64,000 bases of DNA, taken from Taibaiella lutea (lineage in GTDB: Bacteria; Bacteroidota; Bacteroidia; Chitinophagales; Chitinophagaceae). Shown piece by piece: positions 53,397 to 62,367 of the stretch (the first letter of the stretch is position 1; each line of letters starts with the position of its first letter). The stretch spans positions 309,688 to 373,687 of the forward strand of contig NZ_VWSH01000003.1 of NCBI RefSeq assembly GCF_008629695.1, written 5' to 3'. Made by a program: the position numbers and the translations under genes. The notes beneath the pieces are model-generated. The model was not told the DNA's origin, searched no databases, and saw nothing but the letters and a program-made list of their open reading frames with translations.

Positions 53397-53583
53397 CTAA
53401 CTTCCTTTTAAAAACAACTTTTTCGATACTTGGATTAGCATCACTAAAAAAAACATCTCTTAAGTCTATTAGTGCTTCTAACCTTTGTTGCATGCTTTGG
53501 TTTGCCCAATAAATGTCATCTTTTTCTTCAGCTTCTGCAAAACTTCCTTTCCAAACTATTTTTTCCATTTTCATAAAAAACAA
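53371..53583 (-). CDS. Small partner protein of the nucleotidyltransferase
   Basis: 70 aa. Charged and helical: EEKDDIYWANQSMQQRLEALIDLRD is a helix with the Y-W and R-L-E pattern seen in small proteins encoded just before Bacteroidota nucleotidyltransferases. Its 3' end overlaps the nucleotidyltransferase start by 26 bp. It begins 3 bp after the nuoD stop, so it depends on nuo transcription. It may be an antitoxin or a fold-stabilising partner, which is inference. The codon for MEKIV (53568) could be the real start. Confidence 0.7.
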   Translation of the reverse strand: MFFMKMEKIVWKGSFAEAEEKDDIYWANQSMQQRLEALIDLRDVFFSDANPSIEKVVFKRKLDEESETEA

Positions 53584-53585
53584 TT

Positions 53586-54800
53586 TTACGCATCTAACTC
53601 TCCTGCAATTACATTCAATGAACTCAATGTAACAATACCATCACTCAACAAACCACCCGAAATAATTTCAGGAAAAGCCTGATAGTAAATGAAACATGGG
53701 CGACGGAAGTGCAACCTATAGGGACTTCTGCCACCATCACTGATTAAATAATAACCTAACTCACCGTTTGCTCCTTCTACCGATTGATATACTTCACCGA
53801 CAGGCAAATCTGTTTCGCCCATTACAATTTTGAAGTGATAAATCAAAGCTTCCATTTTGGTATAAACAGCGGCTTTTTCAGGTAAATAAAAATCAGGCGC
53901 ATCCGCATGGTAAACATTCGGGTCAAGGCCTTTTATTTTTTCAATTGCCTGATTAATGATTTTCAGACTTTCCCACATTTCCTTATTACGAACCAGATAA
54001 CGGTCATAAACATCGCCGGTAGTACCTACAGGAATGTCAAATTCAAAATCTTCATAAGAGGAGTAAGGCGAATGTACACGTACATCATAATCAACACCTG
54101 CAGCACGTAAATTCGGACCCGTGAAACTATAATTCAACGCACGCTCTGCACTTATGGGACCTGCGCCAATGCAGCGGTCCATAAAGATTCTGTTTCTGTC
54201 CAATAATGCTTCAAATTCTTTCAGCATTCCCGGGAACCCTTCTACAAAATCATGTAATTTTTGCCACGCAGCTTCTGTGAAATTTCTTTCAAAACCACCA
54301 ATACGACCAATGTTCGTTGTTAATCTTGAACCACAAATTTCTTCATAGATTTCATAGATTTTCTCACGCCATTGGAATACATATGTAAAAGGGGTCAAGG
54401 CGCCCGTATCCACTGCAATAACTGAGTTACAAACAATATGGTCTGCAATACGCGCCAATTCCATGATAATAACACGCAGATATTGCACACGTTTCGGAAT
54501 TTCCATTCCAACCAATTTTTCAATGGTCAGGTGCCAGCCGATATTATTGATAGGTGCAGAACAATAGTTAAGCCTGTCTGTTAATGGAGTAATTTGGTAA
54601 TAAGGACGACGTTCTGCGATTTTTTCGAAAGCACGATGTATATAACCAATGGTAGGTTCAGTGCTGATAACACGTTCCCCATCAATCTCCATAATATTTT
54701 GAAACACGCCATGGGTAGCAGGATGCGTAGGCCCCACATTAATGGTGGTGGTCTGTTTCTCCAACGATTCCTCAGCAAGTTTTATATGATGTTCTGTCAT
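53586..54800 (-). CDS. nuoD: NADH-quinone oxidoreductase subunit D
   Basis: 404 aa, the 49-kDa-type subunit. NVGPTHPATHGVFQ near 22-35, GYIHRAFEKIAERRPY (about 47-62) and the C-terminal DPVFGEVDR-type region (here INVIAGELDA) are family signatures. With NuoB it forms the quinone-binding site. NuoC is encoded separately. The stop is followed after 3 bp by the nucleotidyltransferase cassette. Confidence 0.96.
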   Translation of the reverse strand: MTEHHIKLAEESLEKQTTTINVGPTHPATHGVFQNIMEIDGERVISTEPTIGYIHRAFEKIAERRPYYQITPLTDRLNYCSAPINNIGWHLTIEKLVGMEIPKRVQYLRVIIMELARIADHIVCNSVIAVDTGALTPFTYVFQWREKIYEIYEEICGSRLTTNIGRIGGFERNFTEAAWQKLHDFVEGFPGMLKEFEALLDRNRIFMDRCIGAGPISAERALNYSFTGPNLRAAGVDYDVRVHSPYSSYEDFEFDIPVGTTGDVYDRYLVRNKEMWESLKIINQAIEKIKGLDPNVYHADAPDFYLPEKAAVYTKMEALIYHFKIVMGETDLPVGEVYQSVEGANGELGYYLISDGGRSPYRLHFRRPCFIYYQAFPEIISGGLLSDGIVTLSSLNVIAGELDA

Positions 54801-54855
54801 AAATAAGATTTCCTTTTTGGAAATTTATGATAAACTGTTTTTTTATTCTTGAATT

Positions 54856-55350
54856 TTATCTGCCAAACATTTCATCATCCTTATCCATACGGGTAGGATC
54901 TTCCATCGGATATTCCTTTCTCATCGGGAAATAATCCATTTCATCCACATTCAATATTCTTCTTAAATCCGGATGTCCCTGGAAGTTAATTCCAAAGAAA
55001 TCATACGTTTCTCTCTCCATCCAATTGGCACCGGAAAAAACGGATGTTGCAGAATGGATATCAGGATTTGCTACAGAAACATAGCATTTCATTCTGATTC
55101 TTACATTCTCCACCAAATTATGTAAATGATATACTACACACAGTTCTTCGCCCGTTCTATCCGGATAATGAATCCCGGTTAAATCAGTTAAGAACTGAAA
55201 CTGCATGGATTCATTATTGTATAAATATTGCAACACTTCCAGATTATCACCTGCCGGTACGCTGAATGTAAGCATGCCGTAAGGCTCTTCCCATTCTGTA
55301 GTTGCAGGGAAATGTTCGGAAAGTTGTTGTTTTATTGTTTCGTTTGTCAT
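54856..55350 (-). CDS. nuoC: NADH-quinone oxidoreductase subunit C
   Basis: 164 aa, the 30-kDa-type subunit. Signatures: FQFLTDLTGIHYPDR near 52-66, ERETYDFFGINFQGHPDLRR (about 111-130) and MRKEYPMEDPT near the end. It is a hydrophilic subunit of the Q module next to NuoD. Separate from nuoD, as in most Bacteroidota. Confidence 0.95.
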   Translation of the reverse strand: MTNETIKQQLSEHFPATTEWEEPYGMLTFSVPAGDNLEVLQYLYNNESMQFQFLTDLTGIHYPDRTGEELCVVYHLHNLVENVRIRMKCYVSVANPDIHSATSVFSGANWMERETYDFFGINFQGHPDLRRILNVDEMDYFPMRKEYPMEDPTRMDKDDEMFGR

Positions 55351-55421
55351 TTATAAAAATCAAATTCCAAATTCTAAATTTCAAATTCCAACATCAGGAA
55401 TCAAAAATTAAAAATCAGAGA

Positions 55422-55991
55422 TTATTGAATGCCATACTCATTTAAAAGTCCTTTGTATTGTTCGCTATGGCGACGGCGAAGGCTTTCATTCTTTACAATT
55501 TTCTGCAATTTCAAAACACCGTCCAAAATTCCTTCCGGCCTTGGCGGACAACCCGGCACATAAACATCTACCGGAATTACCTGGTCAATACCTTGCAGGA
55601 CAGGATAAGAATCAAAAATCCCACCGCTGCTTGCACAAGCTCCAATGGCAATCACCCAACGTGGTTCTGCCATTTGCAAATAAACCTGACGTAAAATAGG
55701 AGCCATTTTTTTAGCAATCGTTCCTGCTACAAGCAACATATCACACTGACGCGGAGTAAAACCCATACGTTCAGAACCAAAACGCGCCAAATCATAGTTG
55801 GCACCCATTGTTGCCATAAATTCAATACCGCAACAAGATGTTGCAAAAGGCAAAGGCCAAAGTGAATTTGCTCTTGCCAAACTAATTACAGATTCCAATT
55901 TTGTAGCCATAAAACCTTCTCCCTGATATACGCCTTCAGGTAAGTCAGCCACGGTTACTTTTGAATTCTCATTATACTGTACCGGTCTCAT
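55422..55991 (-). CDS. nuoB: NADH-quinone oxidoreductase subunit B
   Basis: 189 aa. The tandem cysteines in [12 protein letters not shown], the Cys in [10 protein letters not shown] and the Cys in [10 protein letters not shown] bind cluster N2, the last Fe-S before quinone. [15 protein letters not shown] is also conserved. It sits second in the operon after nuoA. Confidence 0.96.
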   Translation of the reverse strand: MRPVQYNENSKVTVADLPEGVYQGEGFMATKLESVISLARANSLWPLPFATSCCGIEFMATMGANYDLARFGSERMGFTPRQCDMLLVAGTIAKKMAPILRQVYLQMAEPRWVIAIGACASSGGIFDSYPVLQGIDQVIPVDVYVPGCPPRPEGILDGVLKLQKIVKNESLRRRHSEQYKGLLNEYGIQ

Positions 55992-56049
55992 TTCTATTAA
56001 TTTTTAAAATCTAACTACACAATTAATCGGCTTATTTCTGCCAATCAAC

Positions 56050-56445
56050 TTAATCATCCCACTTCAATGCACCTTTCTTAATAATATAGTAAAAACCACA
56101 AAAGAAGAAAGCTACAAACATTAATACTGCATAAAAACCTTCTTTTCCCAATACCCTGAAATTGACAGCATAAGGATAAAAGAAAATTACTTCCACATCG
56201 AACAATACAAACAGAATTGCTACGAGAAAATACTTTACAGCCATGGGCTGGCGCGCATTTCCAACAGAAGGAATACCACTTTCAAAGTTAATCAATTTGT
56301 CGCTGGTGCGACGCTTGGGGCCTAACAACTGCGAGGCAATCATCATGATAGCCACAAATCCAACTGCAATCAGTAACTGTATGGCAACGGGCATAAAACT
56401 GCCAGCTCCGGTAGAAGTTTCTGCTGCGAGAAGTAGTATATCCAT
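56050..56445 (-). CDS. nuoA: NADH-quinone oxidoreductase subunit A
   Basis: 131 aa from the ATG at 56445. A TTG at 56484 would add 13 polar residues. Three membrane helices, with the conserved NFESGIPSVGNAR loop (quinone-site loop) and FLVAILFVLFDVEVIFFYPYA carrying the essential Asp and Glu. First gene of the 14-gene complex I operon; the promoter must lie between here and 56653. Confidence 0.95.
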   Translation of the reverse strand: MDILLLAAETSTGAGSFMPVAIQLLIAVGFVAIMMIASQLLGPKRRTSDKLINFESGIPSVGNARQPMAVKYFLVAILFVLFDVEVIFFYPYAVNFRVLGKEGFYAVLMFVAFFFCGFYYIIKKGALKWDD

Positions 56446-56653
56446 AATTAAAAATCGATTGGAATTAACAGTACCAACGTACAAAAATAGGGCTTGTAGA
56501 AGGAAATTACAAAATTATGACAATAAATTATTGATGACTTAAAATAACAAGCCTGAAGCGGTTTTGCTTCGAATAGATATTGTTTTTTTATGTAAATATG
56601 AATTCCGGGAAAATTATCCCATTATTAGCCATTTAAAATTCGTCTAATGTAAA

Positions 56654-57418
56654 ATGAGAATATCCACTTCTTTGTTCCGCTTTATGAAACCTATCGCTTT
56701 ATTACTTTTTCTTGGTGTATTTGTATGTTCCTGTGTGAAAAAGGATAGAACCAGTAATGTTTGCATGGACGATTGCACAATTGTTCAGGGACAAGTTGTT
56801 ACTCAAAATAATATTCCGATACCGGACGTATTATATACGCTGACCTATAATATATATAATCCACCTTTTTATAGTGAAGAACGAAAACTGGCAGAAGGGA
56901 GGAGTGACAACTCGGGTAACTACAAATTTAGTTTCTATCTTAAAAATGATGAATTAGGCGCTGCTGCTAAGGGCGGGCTTCAATTCAGAATGAATACGAA
57001 CTCGGTTGATAGCAATAAGTATATTGTTTTAGATGCTGTAAATGGATTTAGCGTTTACTCAATACCAAGAAGAGATACCATTATCAATGCATCCTTTTAT
57101 ATTCCGACAAAAACCTTTATTAAGGTAAATGTAAAGAATTTCAATCCTGTAAATCAGGATGACTTTTTTCAAATCATTACTTTATTTCCTTATGGACTAA
57201 ATATCGGCAATAGTGGCGTTTTGCCAACTCCTTACAGAACCGGCACTATAATTCAAGATGTGACAACTTCAAATCCTTCGCCTGCTGATATACAAGTTGC
57301 AGGTAATGAAACAAATATTGTAAGAATTTTTAAAAGAAAAAGCAATGTCTCCACTTATCAGGATACCATGATTTTTATCCCGGTTAATAATAAAATTGAA
57401 CTTACTTACGAATACTAA
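56654..57418 (+). CDS. Predicted lipoprotein with carboxypeptidase-regulatory-like domain
   Basis: 254 aa. Signal with lipobox VCSC (Cys at about 27). Residues about 42-100 (IVQGQVVTQNNIPIPDVLYTL to NSGNYKFSFYL) fit the beta-sandwich of carboxypeptidase-regulatory or CNA-B-like domains often found on Bacteroidota surface proteins. The remainder is beta-rich with no recognised domain. Single gene, divergent from nuoA, convergent with the peptidase gene across a shared terminator. Confidence 0.75.
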   Translation: MRISTSLFRFMKPIALLLFLGVFVCSCVKKDRTSNVCMDDCTIVQGQVVTQNNIPIPDVLYTLTYNIYNPPFYSEERKLAEGRSDNSGNYKFSFYLKNDELGAAAKGGLQFRMNTNSVDSNKYIVLDAVNGFSVYSIPRRDTIINASFYIPTKTFIKVNVKNFNPVNQDDFFQIITLFPYGLNIGNSGVLPTPYRTGTIIQDVTTSNPSPADIQVAGNETNIVRIFKRKSNVSTYQDTMIFIPVNNKIELTYEY

Positions 57419-57430
57419 TTAACTTATAGA

Positions 57431-57461
57431 AAAAGCCTGAAACATCACATTTCAGGCTTTT
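57431..57461. terminator. Bidirectional terminator between lipoprotein and M49 peptidase genes
   Basis: Perfect 12-bp stem AAAAGCCTGAAA / TTTCAGGCTTTT with a 7-nt loop and A/T tails on both strands. Confidence 0.9.
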
Positions 57462-57480
57462 CTTTTAATTAACTATTAAT

Positions 57481-59613
57481 TTAATTCATTGCCGGCAGGA
57501 AAGAATAATCTTTTGCATATTCCATCATTTGCTGATAGAAAGAGGCAGGATATTGGACTTTTACATCTGTAATATTTCCGTCTCCATCCATTGTTGGCAC
57601 CAAACGTGGCTGAACAAAGCCTTTATATGCTTTCAGATTCAATTTTGCGTAACGATCCAAAACCTCTTTGTGTAATTCCTGATTTACTTTTACACCATAA
57701 GTTTCGACAAGACCCTTTCCTGCGTTGAAATCGCCTTCGGATTTGATACGTTGAATTTCTCTCAGCAATTCTCCAAATAATACACGTAATTTATCATAAT
57801 CATTTACCTGCACGTAAGTCTTGCCGTCTTTTTTCACGAATTCTACGACCTTGTCTTTTTTGCCCTTTTCATAAACCCAGTAAGCATTTAAAGCTCTGTT
57901 GCGCATGTGTGCTTCTTCAATATTGTCGCCCAATTTCAAACGGGTTAATTGTGTCATCAATCCATTCATCATATAGCTGTCATATTCAGCTTTACCAACT
58001 TCCAGAGATGGCATTACACCAATTTCTATCAATTTTGGATCCATGATGTAGTATAAACCGACTAAATCGGCGCGTGCTTCTTCAAGACAAGATGCATAGT
58101 TTTTCAACGTTTTATCCGGTGTAGCAACACCCGGATTTATTTGCCCGGAAGCATGGCCAATACATTCGTGCATATCGGTGTGTAAGTCACTGGCAAGATT
58201 TCCGTATTCTTTGATTCGTTTTAATCTGTCTGCATCTACTACAAATTCATCCAGCATTCCGCCACCTGCGCTTGATTCATTATAAGCATGTACAATGTTG
58301 CTTAATGCCACAGATTTAGAACCATGTTCTTTTCTTAACCAATCAGAATTCGGGAGATTGATACCAATCGGTGTGCTTGGCGCCGCATCGCCTGACTCGA
58401 CAATAACTGTAATGGCTTTTGCTGTAATGCCTTTTACTTCTTTCTTTTTATGTTCCGGCATCAACGGCGAATTGTCTTCAAACCACTGTGCTTCTTTTGC
58501 AATGGCAGCGATTTTCTTGGTAGTTTCCATATCTTTTAAAGAAACCACAGATTCAAAACTTCCTTTCTTTCCAATCGGATCATTATACACTTCAATGAAG
58601 CCAAGGCTTGCGTCGATACGACTTTCTGTATCGTTTACCCATGCAATGTTGTATTCATCCCATTTGTGCAAATCGCCTGTTTTATAATATTCCGAAAGCA
58701 AAGTAAGCGCCTTCATTTGCTGTTCATTTTCAGCTACGGTTGCAGCTTTATCCAGCCAATAAACTACCTTCTGCAAAGCAGCATCGTACATGCCGCCAAC
58801 TTTATAGGTTTTTTCTACTATCCGGCCATTTTCTTTAACTACTTTACTGTTCAATCCCCATTCAGGTTCCTGGTCGGTATGTGGAAATTTATCGGGATTG
58901 TTATAATAATCCTCCACTTCTTTTTGGGTTACACCTTCGTAAAAATTTACGGAAGAATTGGCCACATTATCTATGCCCGCACGCAGATCCACCTGTTTAG
59001 GCTGAAAATTAGGATCAAAAATAACAGGTTTCATCCTGGTTAAAAACGCATCTACACTTTCGCCGTTCATTAATGGCAACAAGCTTTGGTCACTGCTTTT
59101 AACCAATTGCGAGAAATAATCAAAAGAACATTCCGGAACGAATTTTTCTTTTCCGTAATGATGATGGTTACCTGTGCTGAACCATACGCGGCCGGCATAA
59201 GTTTTAAATTTATTCCAGTCATCGCCACTTTTATTGCCGGCATAACTGCTGTAAATAGCTTCAATGGTTTTACGCAGGGTCAAGCCATATTTACTTGCCT
59301 GATCATAATATATATCGCGGCCTGAAAGCGCAGCCTGATAAAGATAGTAAGCTAAGGTTTTTTGTTGCAATGTCAATTCATCAAAGCCGGGGACCTGATA
59401 ACGTAATAACTGCAGGTCAGCAAAGGCTTCTGCATTTACCTGAAATTGCTGATTCATCTTAAATTTTGTGAGTGATTTGTTTGAAAACGATGTTTTTGAA
59501 AGTGACGTTCTTGAAATCGGTACTGTTTGGGTTTGGGCAATTGCTTCCATGCCAAGGCAAGAGAATAACAATGTTCCGGAAAGCAAAGCTGTTCCCAGTT
59601 TGGTTTTATTCAT
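57481..59613 (-). CDS. Peptidase family M49 (dipeptidyl-peptidase III-like), exported
   Basis: 710 aa. The M49 zinc motif HECIGHASG (HExxGH) lies near residues 478-486, and EEARADLVGLYYI about 27 residues later is the EExxA(E/D) motif with the third ligand. A signal peptide (about 1-26, with LLFSCLG that could be a lipobox) indicates export, whereas classical DPP III is cytosolic. Homologues are often mislabelled as dihydrofolate reductase. It probably removes dipeptides from oligopeptides in the periplasm. Confidence 0.88.
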   Translation of the reverse strand: MNKTKLGTALLSGTLLFSCLGMEAIAQTQTVPISRTSLSKTSFSNKSLTKFKMNQQFQVNAEAFADLQLLRYQVPGFDELTLQQKTLAYYLYQAALSGRDIYYDQASKYGLTLRKTIEAIYSSYAGNKSGDDWNKFKTYAGRVWFSTGNHHHYGKEKFVPECSFDYFSQLVKSSDQSLLPLMNGESVDAFLTRMKPVIFDPNFQPKQVDLRAGIDNVANSSVNFYEGVTQKEVEDYYNNPDKFPHTDQEPEWGLNSKVVKENGRIVEKTYKVGGMYDAALQKVVYWLDKAATVAENEQQMKALTLLSEYYKTGDLHKWDEYNIAWVNDTESRIDASLGFIEVYNDPIGKKGSFESVVSLKDMETTKKIAAIAKEAQWFEDNSPLMPEHKKKEVKGITAKAITVIVESGDAAPSTPIGINLPNSDWLRKEHGSKSVALSNIVHAYNESSAGGGMLDEFVVDADRLKRIKEYGNLASDLHTDMHECIGHASGQINPGVATPDKTLKNYASCLEEARADLVGLYYIMDPKLIEIGVMPSLEVGKAEYDSYMMNGLMTQLTRLKLGDNIEEAHMRNRALNAYWVYEKGKKDKVVEFVKKDGKTYVQVNDYDKLRVLFGELLREIQRIKSEGDFNAGKGLVETYGVKVNQELHKEVLDRYAKLNLKAYKGFVQPRLVPTMDGDGNITDVKVQYPASFYQQMMEYAKDYSFLPAMN

Positions 59614-59864
59614 AATTATAGATTGTTGTAATATTCACATTAAAATTTCAGAAACAGGCTGTTTGCAAAGCATATTTCATATTTAAGAGGCGTAAAAATA
59701 GGAAAAAATGGCCGTCAGTTATGACATGAACTGAAAATCACCTCTTTGACGTTAATTCCGCTGATGCTTAAGAGAGATAAATTTGTACCATCTTTAAGGT
59801 ACGCTGAAAATAGTCCTTACACAGATTTGCACAAAGAATATACTAAGCTTTCACAAAGAAAATT

Positions 59865-60362
59865 ATGACCAGGAATCTCAATACCTCCAGACTTTCATTA
59901 CAAACATTGACAGCGGAAGATGCAGCATTCATTCTTGAATTAGTAAATACTCCGGGTTGGTTACAATTTATTGGCGACAGAAATGTAAAGGATGAAAGCA
60001 ATGCATTGGCTTATATCCAAAAGATACTGGATAATCCCAACGTTACTTATTGGGTAGTGAAATCTAATGTCAATAAAACATCTATCGGAATCATCACTTT
60101 TATGAAGCGTAATTACCTGGAACATCATGATATCGGATTTGCATTTCTGCCGCAATATAACGGCCAAGGTTTTGCTTTTGAAGCTGCAGAAATAGTGCTG
60201 AACTATGTTTTGGAAAAACATCACTGTATTTTAGCAACAACTTTGCAGGAAAACAGAAGTTCAATAAGGTTATTGGAGCGATTAGGGTTTACCTTTAAAA
60301 AAATGATACAGAGGGATGAAGAACAGTTGATGGTTTACAAAACTCAAAAGAAGAAACTATAA
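59865..60362 (+). CDS. GNAT-family N-acetyltransferase (RimJ/RimL-like)
   Basis: 165 aa. NTSRLSLQTLTAEDAAFILEL opens the RimL-type fold, and IGFAFLPQYNGQGFAFEAAE supplies the acetyl-CoA loop (Q-Y-N-G-Q-G-F-A). ENRSSIRLLERLGFTFKKM is the standard C-terminal motif. Substrate unknown. Not obviously related to the GNAT at 25785. Monocistronic, upstream of lptB by 169 bp. Confidence 0.87.
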   Translation: MTRNLNTSRLSLQTLTAEDAAFILELVNTPGWLQFIGDRNVKDESNALAYIQKILDNPNVTYWVVKSNVNKTSIGIITFMKRNYLEHHDIGFAFLPQYNGQGFAFEAAEIVLNYVLEKHHCILATTLQENRSSIRLLERLGFTFKKMIQRDEEQLMVYKTQKKKL

Positions 60363-60495
60363 TTCATCATTATCTGATTCTTTAAAGGAATCGTCAAGAG
60401 GAATCAATCTATACCCAAAATAACCGTTTATTATTCCTTCCAAACGGACAAATGTTCATACTACAATATTTTCTCAGGCTCTCCGTTAAACCTCT

Positions 60496-60503
60496 TACTT
60501 TTG
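60496..60503 (+). promoter_or_regulatory. Candidate -7 box TACTTTTG of lptB
   Basis: Exact TAnnTTTG match, 28 bp upstream of the likely TTG start of lptB. No convincing -33 TTG. Confidence 0.4.
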
Positions 60504-60531
60504 TAAAACAATTAATAATAGTCTTTACATC

Positions 60532-61344
60532 TTGAAAGAAAGAATCCATACCGTCGAGTTGATTAAACGCTATCGTGGCCGCACGGTGGTGAATAAAAGT
60601 TCTATTGAAGTATCACAAGGTGAAATCGTCGGGTTGCTCGGCCCAAATGGTGCAGGTAAAACGACTTCCTTTTATATGGTGGTAGGTTTGGTAAAACCGG
60701 ATGAAGGCGAAGTATTTCTGAACGATGTGAATATTACCAAACTGCCCATGTATAAGCGTGCGCAGATGGGCATAGGTTATTTGCCACAGGAAGCATCGGT
60801 ATTCCGTAAACTTTCGGTAGAAGACAATATTGCGGCTGTTCTGGAAATGACAAAACTGAGTAAACAAGAGCAAAAAGATAAACTCGAAAGCCTGCTTGCA
60901 GAATTCCGGTTGGGTCATGTGCGCAAAAGCCCGGGAGATGTATTGAGCGGAGGAGAAAGAAGGAGAACCGAAATTGCACGGGCATTAGCCGTTAATCCCA
61001 AATTTATATTGCTGGACGAACCTTTTGCAGGTATTGATCCTATTGCCGTAGAAGATATTCAGGGTATTGTGGCCAGACTGAAATATAAAAACATCGGTAT
61101 CCTTATTACCGACCATAATGTTACAGAAACTCTTTCCATTACAGACAGGGCCTACCTTATGTTTGAAGGTCGCCTGTTAAAAGCCGGCAATGCTGAGGAA
61201 TTGGCTGCAGACGAAGAAGTAAGGCGCCTGTATTTAGGCCGCGACTTTGTATTGAGAAGAAAAGATTGGTTGCATGAAGAGGCATTGAAAGATACCAATG
61301 ACGAAAAAAATGCAGCCCAATCCAAAATTGATTTATCAAAATAA
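60532..61344 (+). CDS. lptB: LPS export ABC transporter ATP-binding protein
   Basis: 270 aa. Walker A GPNGAGKT at 37-44, Q-loop [12 protein letters not shown], signature LSGGERRR, Walker [14 protein letters not shown] and switch His in LITDHNV. The LSGGERRR and [13 protein letters not shown] patterns mark the LptB branch that powers LPS transport with LptF/G. The start codon appears to be TTG at 60532, because no ATG or GTG is in frame upstream. The C-terminal extension of about 30 residues beyond E. coli LptB is charged. Confidence 0.92.
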   Translation: MKERIHTVELIKRYRGRTVVNKSSIEVSQGEIVGLLGPNGAGKTTSFYMVVGLVKPDEGEVFLNDVNITKLPMYKRAQMGIGYLPQEASVFRKLSVEDNIAAVLEMTKLSKQEQKDKLESLLAEFRLGHVRKSPGDVLSGGERRRTEIARALAVNPKFILLDEPFAGIDPIAVEDIQGIVARLKYKNIGILITDHNVTETLSITDRAYLMFEGRLLKAGNAEELAADEEVRRLYLGRDFVLRRKDWLHEEALKDTNDEKNAAQSKIDLSK

Positions 61345-61363
61345 AGCCGTTCTTAATTTTGAC

Positions 61364-61699
61364 TTAGTGCGAAACCATCTTCAATCCCACTACAGAACCG
61401 ATTAAAGTGAAGATGAAAAACACGCGCCAGAAAGTAACCGGTTCTTTAAAAAAAAGAATACCAATCAATACGGTTCCGACCGCGCCAATGCCTGTCCATA
61501 CAGCATATCCGCTGCCTAAAGGTACCGCCCCAATGCCGGAAGTAGCTTTATAAAGCAAATACATACTAAGGCTAAGGCTAAGGAAAAAGCCCGCTATCCA
61601 AAGTGCAAAAGTATTTCCCTGGCTTTGATTGGCTTTGCCGAGACAAGTGGTAAAGCCAACTTCAAATAATCCGGCAATGATTAAAAGTATCCAATGCAT
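61364..61699 (-). CDS. sugE: Small multidrug resistance exporter, SugE/Gdx type
   Basis: 111 aa, four membrane helices. E13 in AGLFEVGFTTCLG is the central proton/substrate residue. SGYAVWTGIGAVG and the C-terminal VGLKMVSH closely match the SugE/Gdx branch, whose known substrate is guanidinium. No guanidine riboswitch was recognised in the 103-bp gap upstream. Convergent with lptB. Confidence 0.85.
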   Translation of the reverse strand: MHWILLIIAGLFEVGFTTCLGKANQSQGNTFALWIAGFFLSLSLSMYLLYKATSGIGAVPLGSGYAVWTGIGAVGTVLIGILFFKEPVTFWRVFFIFTLIGSVVGLKMVSH

Positions 61700-61802
61700 T
61701 ATATCTGTTTTCTTATGCCTGCGAAATTAGGTTATTGCTCCGGCTATATTTTTGTATTTTTTAGTGTATAATGTAGACTGTATTTTTTTGTAATTTTATA
61801 AA

Positions 61803-62042
61803 ATGGATATCAGAGATTTTATTTCAGCCGATAAAGATACTTTAAGCGGGCAAACGGTATTTAAGGGAACACGGGTACCCGTCGAATCTATGTTTGATCA
61901 TTTAGAAGCAGGCATTCCATTAAATGAATTTTTAGAAGACTTTCCAACTGTTTCTAAAGAACAAGCTATTGCAGTTCTGGAGTGGGCTAATAAAACTTTA
62001 AATACCAAAACATTGGATGCGTATTATGCGACTGTTGCTTGA
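61803..62042 (+). CDS. DUF433 antitoxin-like protein
   Basis: 79 aa. GTRVPVESMFDHLEAGIPLNEFLEDFP is the DUF433 core, here beginning FKGTRVPV, predicted to be a winged-helix/DNA-binding fold. It overlaps the following DUF5615 gene by 26 bp, the standard two-gene arrangement of this TA-like system. Likely represses its own promoter and neutralises the partner. Confidence 0.85.
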   Translation: MDIRDFISADKDTLSGQTVFKGTRVPVESMFDHLEAGIPLNEFLEDFPTVSKEQAIAVLEWANKTLNTKTLDAYYATVA

Positions 62043-62307
62043 TGAAAACTTACCGAAGCGGCTGAAAGAAGATTTCAAGTTACATGAAGTTTTTACGGTA
62101 CGTGATATGGGTTGGAATGGTAAGAAGAATGGGGCATTGATGCAATTGTTAATTGAAAATAATTTTGATGCACTTTTGACTTTTGATAAGAATCTTCAGT
62201 ATCAACAGAACTTTGTTAAATATTCTATTTCTGTTATTGTACTTTCTGCCCCCTTAAATAGCTATTCGGTTTTAACCAAACTGAGCAATAATATATTGTG
62301 TTTTTAG
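62017..62307 (+). CDS. DUF5615 PIN-like toxin
   Basis: 96 aa (MRIMRLL start) or 93 aa from the ATG at 62026. LLLDENLPKRLKE supplies the first PIN-like Asp, DMGWNGKKNGALMQ and ALLTFDKNLQYQQN give the later acidic residues. DUF5615 proteins are PIN-related and usually paired with DUF433, in the manner of VapBC. RNase activity is inferred from the family. Confidence 0.85.
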   Translation: MRIMRLLLDENLPKRLKEDFKLHEVFTVRDMGWNGKKNGALMQLLIENNFDALLTFDKNLQYQQNFVKYSISVIVLSAPLNSYSVLTKLSNNILCF

Positions 62308-62367
62308 ATAAATAAATATTGCCAATTGTTGCTACCATTTTTCAAATAGAACAATAAATTTCAGGTC

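Noticed and set aside
61700-61802. Guanidine riboswitch upstream of the SugE-like gene
   Set aside because: I looked for conserved guanidine-I to III motifs and saw none in the 103-bp gap.
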